From assembly GCF_965363235.1 (NCBI RefSeq), contig NC_134851.1:34376321-34440320 (forward strand): a stretch of 64,000 nucleotides of DNA, given 5' to 3'. This document shows, one piece after another, positions 1 to 12,850 of this stretch (position 1 is its first letter; each line of letters opens with the position of its first letter). The stretch is from Mytilus galloprovincialis (Eukaryota > Mollusca > Bivalvia > Mytilida > Mytilidae). A program made the position numbers and the translations under genes. The notes under the pieces are model-generated. The model saw nothing but the letters and a program-made list of their open reading frames with translations. It did not search any database and was not told the origin of the DNA.

Positions 1-884
1 TTTTTTAAAAGTTTTTCATAGTTTGTTCAGATTTTGTGCTCTTTTACCACTCTCCAATGATAGGATGAGGGTTTGGTAGGCTAGTAAACATGTTAAGTGA
101 ATATACTTATGTGCCTATCCAAAGTTTGGGAACATTAGGGTGGAAATTTGTCTCGATCATATAAAATCTCCTTATTTCTGAATAAACGATTTATTTTGAT
201 ATCAGCGATAACGATGTTTCAGGGTAATAAACTCAACACTAAAACATCATTATTTGAATATATCTTTATGTTGAGTAAAATATGCAATTCTGCCCACTTG
301 GTCAGTTTATTTTTTAAACTTGTAACTACTTTTTATTCAGGTGTCTGACTCACCTGAATTTTCAAGGTTTTCTACGTAAAACAATCTGCTCTACCACCCT
401 CACATCTATGCTTTACCGAATATGCAATGCTTCGCCTCATTTTTCAATTATGACCTTTTGAGGGCTCAAAATATAAATGATACTTTTGCAAATGTGAGTC
501 CGATATTGGGGATGTTCAGTATTACTTCTTCGTTTATCCAAGATACACTTCAACTAGATAAACTTCACTCACTGATCGTAAATGGCTACCTGATAACTAT
601 GTTTAAGATACAAAACTATTAATTTATTTTAATTGGCTTCCCGAAAACTATTAGTTTGTGGAAAGTAGAAACTTTCGAACAGACAAAATATCTTAATTCT
701 CAAACATGTTCAAAATTTCATCAAAATGTAAAACTGATTTATTGTACTTCCTTAAAAGTTATTAATACTGATACGGAATATCTTAATTATCGACATCATC
801 ATCAAAACCAACATCATCATCACAGATATATAGATTATCATTGATCAACTTAATCTAGTTGAGATGATCAATGATACTCTGTTT

Positions 885-1160
885 ACATAAAAAAGAAGAT
901 GTGGTATATTTGCCCAGAAAACAAATCTTCACAAGAGATCAAATGACATAAAAATCAACAATCATGGGTCACCGTACGGCCTTCAACAATGAGTATAGTC
1001 AGCTTTAAAAGATCCCGAAATGACAACTTAAAAAAATACTAAAGAGAAAACTAGCGGCCTAATTTATGTACAAAAAATGAACGAAAAACAAGTATATGCA
1101 GCACAACAACAAACGACAACCACCGAAGTAGAGGCTCTTGACTTTGGACATGCATGATGA
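885..1160 (+). repeat. SINE-like interspersed repeat C, copy 1
   Basis: Contains AAAGAAGATGTGGTATATTT, GGTCACCGTACGGCCTTCAA and GAAAACTAGCGGCCTAATTT. The same family recurs in both orientations across the window. It lies at the same relative place in both copies of the segmental duplication. Confidence 0.6.
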
Positions 1161-1487
1161 TTATACTATGATTCAATATATTATCGTTGCATAATGGAGA
1201 AGAAATCATACGTATGATAACCTGTGTATAATCTACTTTGTTTTAATCTAGCAAGTTCATGAATCAGAATTTCAAGTTCAATTTTAAATTATCTAGTACG
1301 ATGACAAATTCAAATATTCAATGAATCAACACAACTTGTGGCTGATACTTATTAGTTTGACGATCAGATAATTGCCTATTGCAGACCGTAAAACATTTTA
1401 AATAATGTAGGTAATTCAACATCGTGGTCAGTTTTGTTCATATGTTTGAACATTTTTCACGATGACTGACAAATATCAATAGAATCA

Positions 1488-1688
1488 CGCTATGAAAATG
1501 TTGTCTGATTGAATCAGGAAATAGTTAATGGGACAAAAGTATGACAATTTTAACATATTATTAACCTCTTGAGTGGTTGTTTAACCCCCAAGAATATTGA
1601 AGCGATAAAGGTTAATAATATGTTAAAATTGTCATACCTTTGTCCTATTAACTATTTCCTGATTGAATGATACAGCATTTTCATAGCG
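1488..1688. repeat. Long inverted repeat (80-base arms)
   Basis: Arm 1 (1488-1567) and arm 2 (1609-1688) are near-perfect reverse complements separated by about 41 bases. Arm 2 is the ancestral sequence, since it matches copy 2 at about 5050-5130. Arm 1 is the added inverted copy. Confidence 0.8.
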
Positions 1689-2639
1689 TAAGAACACTTT
1701 ACAAAAAGTCACTAAGTACAAGATAAAAAGTGTGTTTCCTTATGTTATATTTTTTCTATACGGTACAAAGATTACAATTACTGCAAAATCCGGAATGAAA
1801 AATAATAGAAATATCTTTAAATGATCGTACAAACAATGCACGAATACACATACCATAATAACGGATTTACCTTAATTAGAAACGCTCAAAGCCGAATATT
1901 GGAAAGTCGAGATTTATAAGAGCTGAAACAGTTGAAAGGATACATGACAAAACAGCATTTAGATGAATTGAAAAATCCATTTGAGGACAACTTGGTTTCT
2001 TAAAACTAAAAAAGTTTCTATACGACGAACCATTTGAAAAGGGTTTGTTTTAAATCATGTCAGACCCAAAGTATTGGTCTACCAGCAGCGACAACAACAC
2101 ATCGCTGTAAAACATGACAGCAACACTTAAATCTTTTATATGCGAACGAAACATTTTACTCGATTTACCATTGTCAGGAACCATCAAAACTGAATATTTT
2201 ATATCAAGGTTATCAAGCGTTTGTCTATACGACACAACATTTGCATATAGAGTAAAATAAAATAAAAAACCTCTCAAAGTACTCAATTTAAGAACAATAT
2301 AAGATTCAGAATCATGACGATGAATTTATTATTTAAAAGACGATAGGATATAGTACAAATGTCGATACTAAGTATAGATTAAGGCAACAGTAGTTTACCG
2401 TTGTTCAAAAGTCATGAATCTAATTAGAAAAAAATGTCCGGCTTACAAACAAAAACCGAGAGAAACAAAAAAACTATAAGAAGAAACCAATGGAACAACA
2501 GACATACTGACGTATAACAAAAACGAACGCCAATGCAACAAACATAGCTATGAACTAGATCCAGAAACACTTTTTTACGACGTATTTTAAAGGAAATGGC
2601 ATAATGACAGACATCTTGATCAGTGTATGAATGCTTGTA

Positions 2640-3020
2640 CAAAATGAGGGGCGAAAGATACCAGAGAAACAGTCAACGCATAAATCGAAAATAAACTGAC
2701 TACGCCATAGCTAAAAATGAAAAAGAAAAACAGATAAATAATATTACAAAGGAAACATCATAAAAAACTAAAGACTGAGCAACACGAACTCCACCACAAA
2801 CTGGGGTGCTCCACATGATCCGGAAGGGTTGGCAGATCCTGCTCCACAGGTGGCATCCGTCGTGTTGCTCATGTTATAAACCCGGTGAATAGTCTAATTT
2901 TGGTAGGTCACATTTCATGAAAAGGGAAGGGGATTGTAGTTACGACGTAAAAAACATATCCGATATCATCTGTGAAACGGTTATCCCATAACGGTCAACC
3001 AACTCCTTATGGCTATACTA
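2640..3020 (-). mobile_element. Retroelement 3' tail copy
   Basis: The same tail as at 9868-10250 lies in the same orientation: the ACCAGAGAAACAGTCAACGC region, then CAGATCCTGCTCCACA, then GACGTAAAAAACATATCCG. The coding part is missing. Confidence 0.6.
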
Positions 3021-3789
3021 TATGACTTAACATTTTGGGAGATTTTAGCATTAGATGACTACTGTTGCCCCTTGAAATTTTACACCATGACTGAAAAATA
3101 CGAAGGCACCAATTGTGCCATTCTAATGGCAGAGCTGTTGTTGTACTGTTACGGATCTCAATTTATGACTTAGTTAAGACTGAATGTATTTATAACCGAT
3201 TCTTTGGTGATATTTGATAACATGTGTTCTTTAAAACATTAACAATTCTTACTTTATATGTTTAAAAATTGAGATTGACTAACTTTCAACTAGCCCACAG
3301 TACATATTTGTAAATGCTTATATTCTCAGATCTCTTATAGATGTCGTTTTTCCTGTTGGGATGTATAAATACACTTTTCACTCCTGGGCTGAGTTTTGGT
3401 TAATTATTTTTTTTTTGGGGAGGTTCGGAGGATGGATGTATTGATTTGATGAGTAAAGCCTTTTTCAAATGTTTTTCATAGTCTGTTCTTCTTTTGGGCT
3501 GTTTGACCTGTCCAATGATATGTAGAGGATTTGAAAGGCTACCAAACATGTTTAGTGAATATCCTTATGTTTGGAAAAATTAGGGTGGATATTTGTCACA
3601 ATCATACAAAATCTCCTTATTTCTGAATAAACGCTGTATTATGATATCAGCGAAAAGGATGTTTCAAGGTAATAAACTCAACACTTAAACATTATAACGA
3701 TTGTACTACAAAATATATTTGACATGTTCAAAATGTCAAACAGCTTTCATGTACATGTGTACTTTCTTAAAGTATGATGAAATCATAAT

Positions 3790-4292
3790 CTTTCAATCAG
3801 TTTAATTGAAGTCTGGAGCTGGCATTTAGTTAACTGTAGTCTGTGGTTATTTATGTATTATTGTCTATTTTCTTTGGTTACATCTTCTGACATCAGACTC
3901 GGACTTCTCTTGAACTGAATTTTAAATGTGCGTATTGTAATGCGTTTACTTTTCTACATTGGCTAGAGGTATAGGGGGAGGGTTGAGATCTCATGAACAT
4001 GTTTAACCCCGCCGTATTTTTGCGCCTGTCCCAAGTCAGGAGCCTCTGGCCTTTGTTAGTCTTGTATTATTTTAATTTTAGTTTCTTGTGTACAATTTTG
4101 AAATTAGTATGGCGTTCATTATCACTGAACTAGTATATATTTGTTTAGGGGCCAGCTGAAGGACGCCTCCGGGTGCGGGAATTTCTCGTTACATTGAAGA
4201 CCTGTTGGTGACCTGCTGCTGTTGTTTTTTCTATGGTCGGGTTGTTGTCTCTTTGACACATTCCCCATTTCCATTCTCAATTTTATTTCTTA
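3790..4292 (+). repeat. Interspersed repeat B (mussel type), plus copy
   Basis: A roughly 500-base unit contains TTGGCTAGAGGTATAGGGGG, GCGCCTGTCCCAAGTCAGGA and GGGTTGTTGTCTCTTTGACA, and ends TTCCATTCTCAATTTTAT. The same unit recurs at 11.2, 21.9, 27.7 and 49.6 kb. It sits inside the second copy of the segmental duplication and is absent from the first. Confidence 0.7.
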
Positions 4293-4437
4293 AAACTTAC
4301 TGATACTGATACGTATACTGATACGGAATATCGATATCATCGAGATCTTCCTCAACACCAACATTATCATCACAGAATTAAAGATTATCATTGATCATTT
4401 CAATCGAGTTGAGATGACCAATGATAATCTGTTTATA

Positions 4438-4668
4438 TAAAAAAGAAGATGTGTTATAATTGCCAATGATACAACTCTCCACAAGATATCAGATGACTCA
4501 AAATTAACATCTATAGGTCACCGTACGGTCTTCAACAATGAACAAAGCCCATACCGCATAGTCAGCTATAAAATGCACCGAAATGACAAATGTAAAACAA
4601 TTCAAACGAGCAAAATAACGGCCTAATGTATGTACAAATAATGAACGAAAAACAAATATGTGTAGAAG
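4438..4668 (+). repeat. SINE-like repeat C, duplicated copy
   Basis: Matches 885-1110 in sequence and context (AAAAAAGAAGATGTGTTATA, CACCGTACGGTCTTCAACAA), consistent with duplication after insertion. Confidence 0.6.
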
Positions 4669-5330
4669 TTTGTCATAGGTATATATATATATCATAAATA
4701 TTTATAAACTAAACACTATATGTTATCTATTTTATCTTGCTTATGTTCAAACTTCGAATGAAATTTATATGGAAATGTTTTGCCACTGATAATAAATTCC
4801 TTACACTTTTAAAACATACTCAGAAATGAATCATCAAACAGTTAAGTTAAAAATATCGGTACAAAATATTTTACAGTCCATCACACCCGTTCCATCAATC
4901 AGAATTTCAAGTTCAATTTTAGATTATCTAGTACGATGACGATTTCAAATTTTTAATGAATCATGAATTGTGGTTGATACTTATCAGTTTGACGACCAGA
5001 CAATTGCCTAATAGAGACCGCAAAACATTCCAAATAATGTAGCTAATTATATAATATGTTAAAATTGTCAAACCTTTGTCCCATTAACAATTTCCCGATT
5101 GAATGATTCAGCATGTTCAAAGCGTAAGAACACTTTACAAAAGTCACTAAGTACAAGATAAAAAATGTCTTTCCTTATATTATATTTTTTTCTATACGGT
5201 ACAAAGATTATTGCAAAATCCGGAACGAAAATAATAGAAATATCTTTAAATGATCGTACAAACAATACACGTATGCTAATTTTTAACATCTGACCTTCAA
5301 AAAGAGGTAATCCAAAAACATGAAAAATTA

Positions 5331-5408
5331 ACCCTGGTTTTCTGGAAATCTCAAACTAGTATGTTATGGAGCGGATTAATGCTCAATTTTTAATGCAAAA
5401 TCACAGAC
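5331..5408. repeat. Direct repeat flanking the 5569-6413 element, left
   Basis: Matches 6610-6685 (GTATGTTATGGAGCGGATTA shared exactly). Confidence 0.7.
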
Positions 5409-5568
5409 AGGTAAATTTTGGCTCAAAATGGTCTAAATATATTTTTTTTCCCCAAAAGCTTAATTTCTGAAAATTTGTTGGTTAGTTTAAGTAAACAAGG
5501 ACATCAAAAGCACTTTTTTTTTGTGTCAGAGTAGGGCTACTTTACATACCTTCTAAATTGGAGGAAGT

Positions 5569-6413
5569 AATTGGTGGTCTGACACTTAAAGAGACAAAAA
5601 AAATTGATCAGCAATCTTTTGTGTTGCTTTATTCTTAATCCTTAGTCAATTTGTACTTTATAAAAGCCTATCTGAGCATAATGCGACTTATATTACAAAT
5701 TTTATAGCTCAATTATGACTTTTATATAAAATACTTGAAAGTTTCAGGAACATATGCTTTCAATATCAAGATCAGTTTTTGTTGATTTTTCCTTGCTTGT
5801 TCTACTACTTTAAAGACTTTCCACAATTTTTACAATGAGTCTAGTAAAAAATTCAAGGTATTGAAGAGTCAAGGAATATTGACCCCCTTTTTTCACCTGG
5901 TGTCAGTAATGGGACTATTAACTGATAGAAAATGCGGTCATGGTCATTTAACTGTTTTTATTTACTAACAGACGAAAGGTATAACACTTTCATTCGTCAG
6001 ATAGTTTATGCAGTGTTTACATCAGGCTATGTTATCTGCCAAATACATGGTATGACGCAATGATATAAGGAGTCAAAATCAAATAATTTCATTAAATCTT
6101 CATTGGGACAATTTTTTCGGGGTAGTACACAACCTTTGTTTTAATGTTTAACATCACAGAAACAACTTACTGTCCATTTATCACAATTAAGGACATTTTT
6201 TTTTATATGAAAGCATATTGTAAGGGTGTGAAAAGCTCAAAATAGTACAAATTCAGGTCCCTTAATTTTGAAATATCTGACTTTTTGACCCCAAAAATAT
6301 TGAAATGTAGCTACTATCATTTCAATTGATCAGTTACGACAAAACAAAAAATCAATCGTTTTCTGATTTTGGGGTGTCACAGTATTTCACTTAAGGGTGT
6401 CAGACCACCAATT
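5569..6413. mobile_element. MITE-like element with terminal inverted repeats
   Basis: The left end AATTGGTGGTCTGACACTTA and the right end GGTGTCAGACCACCAATT are inverted repeats (21-23 bases, differing by a 2-base insertion). The interior of about 800 bases has no supported coding frame. Confidence 0.65.
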
Positions 6414-6609
6414 AAATATCCCTATCTGTTTAACCAAATTTTGCAATTCAAACAGTTTTCTAAATATTTTACCTTAAGTGTAACTTCATAGAACCAAGAA
6501 TATCTGAATTGTACATGTATCAGCTTTCTGCATGCCAATTTTCAACAATCCTTCACAGCATTCTAAAAAATAAACTGACCTAAAAAAAAGATGGAACTCC
6601 ACAAAAATA

Positions 6610-6685
6610 ACCCCTGGTTTACTGGAAATCTTAAATTAGTATGTTATGGAGCGGATTAATGCTCAATTGTTAATGCACAATCATA
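6610..6685. repeat. Direct repeat flanking the 5569-6413 element, right
   Basis: Copy of 5331-5408 with a few changes, about 1.28 kb away. Confidence 0.7.
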
Positions 6686-6699
6686 GTCACAAATTGTAT

Positions 6700-8990
6700 A
6701 AGAACACAAAAACCATGTCAGTATGTACTTTAATGCAATTTGAATTCAATGATAAATATCATGATTCATTGATTGTTTATTTAACTTCCAATCTTTTATA
6801 AATTTCCACTGCTGCTCTTGTTGGTTGACTTTCGTCTCCGAGAGTATCATGATTGCCTTAGCCATGTTTGCCACAATCTTTTGAAATTTTCTTTATGTCG
6901 CTGCTAAGGGACGTCTAGCCTTGCAGCTTTTCAAATCACCTGTAAATATAAAATTTGGGTTATAGAAAAACTACTGGTTTTCAATCCCCATATATAGATT
7001 GCTGTAGCTATATATTGCACAACATTTTCGGAATTCACCTTATTGAAAACTTTACAACATCGTGTGTTTTCTATTTTACTATCATTGCTATAATTCGAGC
7101 GATACTGATAAGTCATGTATAGACGCAACGTGCAAAATTATAAGCTTACTATTTTCTATTTGTTGTATAAAACACTTTGGCGATGCCGCTGCTGGTGAAG
7201 GTATCGTCCCCTAGAATATTACTAGTCTACTTATAAGCGTTTTCACATTGACATGAAATATCATTGATATGTAGATATTCAAATCTTACCAGAGATAAAC
7301 CGCTTACGTCTGCCAAAAAAAAAAGGGTTTTCATTCCGCATGTTTAGTTTGCCTAAGCCACTAATGGCACAATTTTACATATATTTCCCTTGTTTGGATG
7401 TTTGACAGTGTTTGCTAACATGGGGTTCTATATAAATATATTAACACTAAACTTTAGCAGTATTGTTTATTTAATACTTTGTTTTAATGTTCAAGGCTTT
7501 CATGGAAGAGACACTAATTGCATTGATTACCAGACGATTTAATGATGAAATATGTTTAATGTTGGATACATTTGTAGCTAAAAAGTGTTATTTTTTAAAC
7601 AATTTTAATTGAAGCGAATGAAAAATTCAGAAAGATTGTCTTTTGAATAGCAATATATTTTATTAACAGATAATCAGGATAAAATATATATCCTCCGCAC
7701 CCGACCCTTTTGTGAGTTTCGTTAATGTTATTCAATAGAATATAAGATTGTCTTATTAGTTCATCATTTGATAGAGTAAAAGGCATACCTAAATTTAAAA
7801 AAGTTAAGAACTGACACGAAAACAAATATAAATACATGAAGGTCAGAGTATAATTTCATTTTCAGTGTGTATCGTCCTGAATATGCATGAAATATTTTCC
7901 ACTGGACGTTAAGCCAGCAACCAAAAATCAATCGACCGATTAAGTGTGACTCAATAAGATTTTCCAAATCTTACACATGAATATGTTAAATCTGGCTTTA
8001 TTTTATGAAAGTCTACATAAACATTCATCTCACATATATGATAATGAATCTTTATTGTAGCGATAAATTAACAAAACTTCATGTTATTTGTTTCTAAAAT
8101 TAAAATGCGGGCAATGACGGTTTCTTTTACACCTACCATCGATTGAACTTTAAAAAATGAATTTCAAAATCGGCAACAAAAAACTATCAGACGAATAAAA
8201 TTTGACGTAAATTATAGATTGGAATTTTATCAACACAAATAATGACCTCACACGGGTCATTATTTTATGCCTTGGAGCATACTTCATTAAAACATGGCAT
8301 CGTCCGGGTCGATTCTGAAAAAGAATGACCTGTCGTTTTGAAAGAAAATAACTCCGTTTAGGTATATAATGAAATAGAACTAGTTAAACATTACTCAAAT
8401 CTCACCTGAGTTAAATAAATAAATGTCGACTCGATAAGTTCTAATATGCACATACCGCTACTGTACCCGTAAACCAGAAAACAGATGTTATTAACCGCAT
8501 TGTTTTCACCACTTTAAATAACCAAGTTTGTAAAGTAATGGGTTTGACACTATGTAATTGGTCATCCACGACTCTAAATTGAAGGAAGATGGCAGATAAT
8601 CAGCATAAGCGAAGCAGGTATGTCGCTGTGACAATTGCACATATTTTTGGTCATCATTTTACCAGCATAGGTCGTTTTGTCAATAAAGATTAGACAACAA
8701 AGGATTTTAAAGACCTAGCGAGAGCAGAAAGACCCCTTTAAACATCAGCTAGGGAAAGCCAAGCCTTATGTAATTTGGTCAGAAGAAAGCCCTTTGCAAA
8801 CAGCTTACAATCCTGAAAAGAGAGTGGTTGCCAAACAGGAGACTTTAATAAAAAAATGCTCGAAATCGACTCATAGGTACTGATTATCGTGCACTTGACC
8901 GGTTCAAGGACCCTTGCTTCGAAACAGATATAAACTGGGCAGTTTCCAATGGTGCAGAGCTCGTCAAAGTTGAAATAAGCATCTTGAATT
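6700..8990. other. Intergenic, no supported gene
   Basis: AT-rich sequence with only chance ORFs. A short hairpin (AATAATGACC against GGGTCATTATT) lies at about 8240-8266. I see nothing else I can name. Confidence 0.6.
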
Positions 8991-8995
8991 AAGAT

Positions 8996-9280
8996 TCATT
9001 GGTCCAATGAAAGTCGGTTTATCGTTCTTGGCCTGATCGAAGCCAGATATTGAACCATATCGAGCATACATGGAACTTTATTGGGCGTAAAGTGCGGGAG
9101 AGGAAACCCCAGTTCAAAGGCTTTATGAATTAAACAATTCCCTTCATCAGGAATGGTTGCGATTACCTCAGCAGCAAATTCGTCAAATGGTCGCAGGCAT
9201 GGAAGACGTTCAGAGGCAGTTATTCTTGTGAATGGAGGCTGCACCAAGTATTGATTCGTTGGTGTATAATAATCAACCAT
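8996..9280 (-). CDS. Unidentified minus-strand ORF, possible terminal exon or gene relic
   Basis: About 94 codons read openly on the minus strand from an ATG near 9280 to a TGA at 8996; the frame extends upstream to 9376, but that part is low-complexity. The composition (PFTRITASERLPCLRPFDEF and FELGFPLPHFTPNKVPCML) is protein-like and unlike the AT-driven chance ORFs around it. I do not recognise a family. A plus-strand stretch at about 8875-8995 (GTDYRALDRF...) is also open for about 39 codons. It could be a last exon, a domesticated or decayed transposon, or a pseudogene fragment. Confidence 0.3.
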   Translation of the reverse strand: MVDYYTPTNQYLVQPPFTRITASERLPCLRPFDEFAAEVIATIPDEGNCLIHKAFELGFPLPHFTPNKVPCMLDMVQYLASIRPRTINRLSLDQ

Positions 9281-9679
9281 GATGTGAACAATCATTTTAA
9301 GATTTATTTTGAAATGACTTATATTGTAAAGTTTGATTACAGTAAAAGATGTAAAAAGCATTTTTTTGTACAACAATTACCTCATTTTTTTTTAATAAAA
9401 TTGTGGTTAATTTTTTTTTCATTTTTTTTTAATTCTTATAATGCCAATGATATAATTAACAATGTTTCAATATTATCATACACATTTTTATTTGTATTCT
9501 ATTAAAAAAAGCAGTTTGATTTTCCAAGGTTTAAAAAATGAAGGTGTTGCAATACTTTTTTCCATGTGTATATAAGACTGTGATTGACGTCTGCTCTCTA
9601 ATGTCCAAATAAAATAAGAGCCCAACATGTTAATATTTTGATACGTTAATATTAATAAGATTTATTAAAAAACCTCTCA

Positions 9680-9850
9680 ACCCAACATAAATACGAATGG
9701 ACATCAACTGTCATATTCCTGACTTGTTACAGGCATTTTCAAATGTAGAAAATGGTGGATTGAACCTGAATTTATAGGATTTATAGCACTCAACATCTCA
9801 CTTGTATGACAGTGTCATCAAATTCCGTAAATTCTGCACAACAATTTTGT
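9680..9850 (+). repeat. Repeat D fragment
   Basis: TGTCATATTCCTGACTTGTT and TTTTCAAATGTAGAAAATGG match the central part of repeat D. Confidence 0.5.
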
Positions 9851-9867
9851 GGTAAATTAGTTGTAGA

Positions 9868-10560
9868 AGAAAAGAGAGACGAAAGATACCAAAGGGACAG
9901 TCAAACTCATAAATCTAAAACAAACTGACAACGCCATGGCTAAAAATGAAAAAGACAAACAGAAAAACAATAGTACACATGACACAACATAGAAAACTAA
10001 AGAATAAACAACACAAACCCCACCAAAAACTAGGGGTGATCTCAGGTGTTCCGGAAGGTTAAGCAGATCCTGCTCCACATGCGGCACCCGTCGTGTTGCT
10101 TATGTGATAACAAATCCGGTAAATAGTCTTATTCGGTAGGTCACATTCAGGAAAGGAAAGGGGATTGTAGTTACGACGTAAGGAACATATCCGATATCAT
10201 TTGTGATACGGTTATTCCATAACTGTCAACCAACTCGTGATGGCGTCCGTAAAATTTACGAAGGGATGATTTCAACTTCACCATTTGGAACTCTTGGTTT
10301 AATAGCTTCCTTGTGAGCAGCAACCCTCAATCAAGAAAATCATGATAGGAAATGCAAGCACGGGAATATCGTATCAATTGGGAGATATATACCCCGTATG
10401 CAGGTGCTGCTGGAATGTTGCTACTTAGAAATGGAAAGTTCATAATTGGAAAGCTGAAATCATCTCTTTTGTCGTAAAGTTTTGTTTTCAACCGACCCTC
10501 ATTGTCAATTTCTAGATGTAGTACATGTAGATTGTTTACAGTTTGCAGCATATATAATTT
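9868..10560 (-). mobile_element. Retroelement 3' end with reverse-transcriptase C-terminal fragment
   Basis: The minus-strand ORF at 10327-10551 reads KTKLYDKRDDFSFPIMNFPF and APAYGVYISQLIRYSRACIS, a block typical of a reverse-transcriptase-containing element common in molluscs and other invertebrates. It is followed by the shared 3' tail (CCGTCGTGTTGCTTATGTGA region, ending in the GGTATCTTTCGTC stretch). The family class is not certain from this fragment. Confidence 0.7.
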
Positions 10561-10734
10561 TGTCTTTGTACAATTTTTTCAGGTCTGCAATCAATATACA
10601 ATTCAGAATACTTGGTATGATTACCAATGAGGCAACTATTCACAGTAGTTCAAATGACAAAGCAACTACAGCCTTCAATCAAAGCTGCGCCATGCATGAG
10701 TGCATGATACATTTTGGAAAAAAAATATCAGTTA

Positions 10735-11003
10735 TAGTGAAACCTGTTTTAGAAGACCACTAAATGGAGAGGTCTCTTAAGACCTTGACATATTCTGGTA
10801 TACTTTTATAAATTGTTACTTGGATGGAGGGTTGTCTTATTGGCACTCATACCTCATCTTCCTATATCTATTTTAAGACAGGTTGTCTTTTAATACAGGT
10901 TCTAACTATATGAAATGCACTGCAGAGGGACCTAAAATAATGGTCTTATAATACAGGATTTTGCTTCATACAGGTGGTCTCTTAAGCAGGTTTGACTGTA
11001 TTT
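10735..11003. repeat. Terminal-inverted-repeat type repeat with nested SINE-like fragment
   Basis: The ends ATAGTGAAACCTG and CAGGTTTGACTGTAT are inverted. The middle (10800-10870) holds a reverse fragment of repeat C (GGAGGGTTGTCTTATTGGCA). Confidence 0.5.
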
Positions 11004-11199
11004 CTCAATTTCATATTATAAATTAATGGAAATCCAAAGTGAGCCTAAATCAATAGATATAAACAATTCATCAACGTTTCAAGAATATCGGTGAAATCAT
11101 TTTTGAGTTATTGTCTGAAAACTGGAGACTCCCACCTTTTTAATGTATAAAACTCAACAACTTGAAAATGTAAAACGTAAAATTTATAAAATTATAATT

Positions 11200-11567
11200 T
11201 AAATGCGTATTGTTATGCGTTTACTTTTCTACATTGGCTAGAGGTATAGGGGGAGGGTTGAGATCTCACAAACATGTTTAACCCCGCTGCATTTTTGCGC
11301 CTGTCCCAAGTCAGGAGCCTCTGGCCTTTGTTAGTCTTGTATTATTTTAAATATTTTAGTTTCTTGTGTACAATTTGGAAATTAGTATGGCGTTCATTAT
11401 CACTGAACTAGTATATATTTGTTGAGGGGCCAGTTGAAGGACACCTCCGGGTGCGGGAATTTTTCGCTACATTGGAGACCTGTTGGTGACCTTCTGCTGT
11501 TGTTTTTTTTTCTATGGTCGGGTTGTTGTCTCTTTGGCACATTTCCCATTTCCATTCTCAATTTTAT
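11200..11567 (+). repeat. Interspersed repeat B, plus copy
   Basis: Near-identical to 3930-4292 in this window, truncated at its left side. Confidence 0.7.
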
Positions 11568-11569
11568 TA

Positions 11570-12845
11570 AATCAATAGTTATAAACAATACACCAAATTT
11601 TCATGAGAACTCCTGATAGCATTTTAGTTATTTCCCAAAACTGGAAAATCCCCCTTTTTATGAATAAAATCTTGTAACTTGGAAATGTCATGATATCTAA
11701 CAATTATAAAAATCTAAAGAGAGCTCATGTAATTAGATATAAACAATTCACCAACATTTCTTGCAAGTTGGTTTAAGCATTTTGGAGTTTATGTCTGACA
11801 TGTTGACAACGGACAGACATACGGATAAAGGTATACTAGAATACGTTATTGTCACAGTGAATTTGACATACACCAAATTATCATTATGGCTACAGTGACA
11901 TTGATACCACTTTTATTAACTGCAAATACATGTTTATTTCAACATATACAAACCTTTCGACAAATTCGGAAACAATTAAATTCATTTATAACCAAAATAT
12001 AAAACAACAAACTCAAATGAGACGAGAACTGACGGACTAATGAATTCGACAAAGCACTTTAAAATTACGCCATGAATTAATATCTCCAATAAAACAACAA
12101 TTAATAGCTGTAATTCAGTAGTTTTGAACTTTACTATAAAACTATGTAAAAAGTACGAAAAGCCGTATTGTTTCTTATTGAAGATTATGATAAAGCTATC
12201 ATAAAATTTCCATATAACTCGGATCAACTCTATCGAGAAACTGTAAATAAAACTTTTCAAAAAACAAAATTAACTAACCTGCAAATATTGCTTTAGCATT
12301 TAAGCGTCCACACAGTAAGGCGGTTGTTCAGTTCATGAAATACTAAATCTCTTTTTATAAATAAGTCATATATCCCGCGCTCGTGCAATAATATTTTATT
12401 TTATTTAAATCATTCAGGTGTGCAGTGACGTGTATTAGATATGTCGTAAGTCTCAGTCATACGTCATAATGAGTATGATGAAACAGAAAATAGAATAAAT
12501 GAATAAACGAAATAAATGAACTGATGTATAACCAATCAAACATTTCATAGTTCACATAAATACAACGGTGACATTTTCAAAAAAGTTTCGTACGAAAGTT
12601 TACTACACTTCAAATAATTTCCATACATTCGTTTTAATAGGTTCCATACATTTATATTTTAGCCTAGTTCGAAACAGGTGGTTTGGACACATATCAGACT
12701 GAAAGGGTTTAAACAGTTTTCATTTACGAGGTTCGAGTTAAGTTGATAGGTGTTGAAATACATTTTATATTGTATTTGTTTTATAATATGTAGTATAGCT
12801 TTAATTGTCTGACCATATATAAAATGTCCCTGGTTGTTATATTAA
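11570..12845. other. Intergenic, no supported gene
   Basis: AT-rich; the frames present are short and low-complexity. No splice-bounded coding stretch was recognised. Confidence 0.55.
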
Positions 12846-12850
12846 TATGC

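Larger units (their letters stand above)
1..1860. repeat. Segmental duplication, copy 1
   Basis: Blocks match 3460-5290 in the same order: 1-250 with about 3463-3690, 763-1110 with 4300-4650, 1264-1425 with 4893-5050, and 1615-1855 with 5050-5285. No supported gene lies inside; the small ORFs here are AT-rich chance frames. Confidence 0.75.
3460..5290. repeat. Segmental duplication, copy 2
   Basis: Diverged direct copy of 1-1860. It carries a private insertion of repeat B (3790-4292) and lacks the long palindrome seen in copy 1. Confidence 0.75.

Noticed and set aside
656..844. His-rich 62-codon frame
   Set aside because: Derived from CAT repeats and not preserved in the duplicated copy at about 4300-4390.
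885..1160. tRNA gene at the head of the SINE-like repeats
   Set aside because: No cloverleaf or clear A and B boxes could be read, so no RNA gene is claimed.
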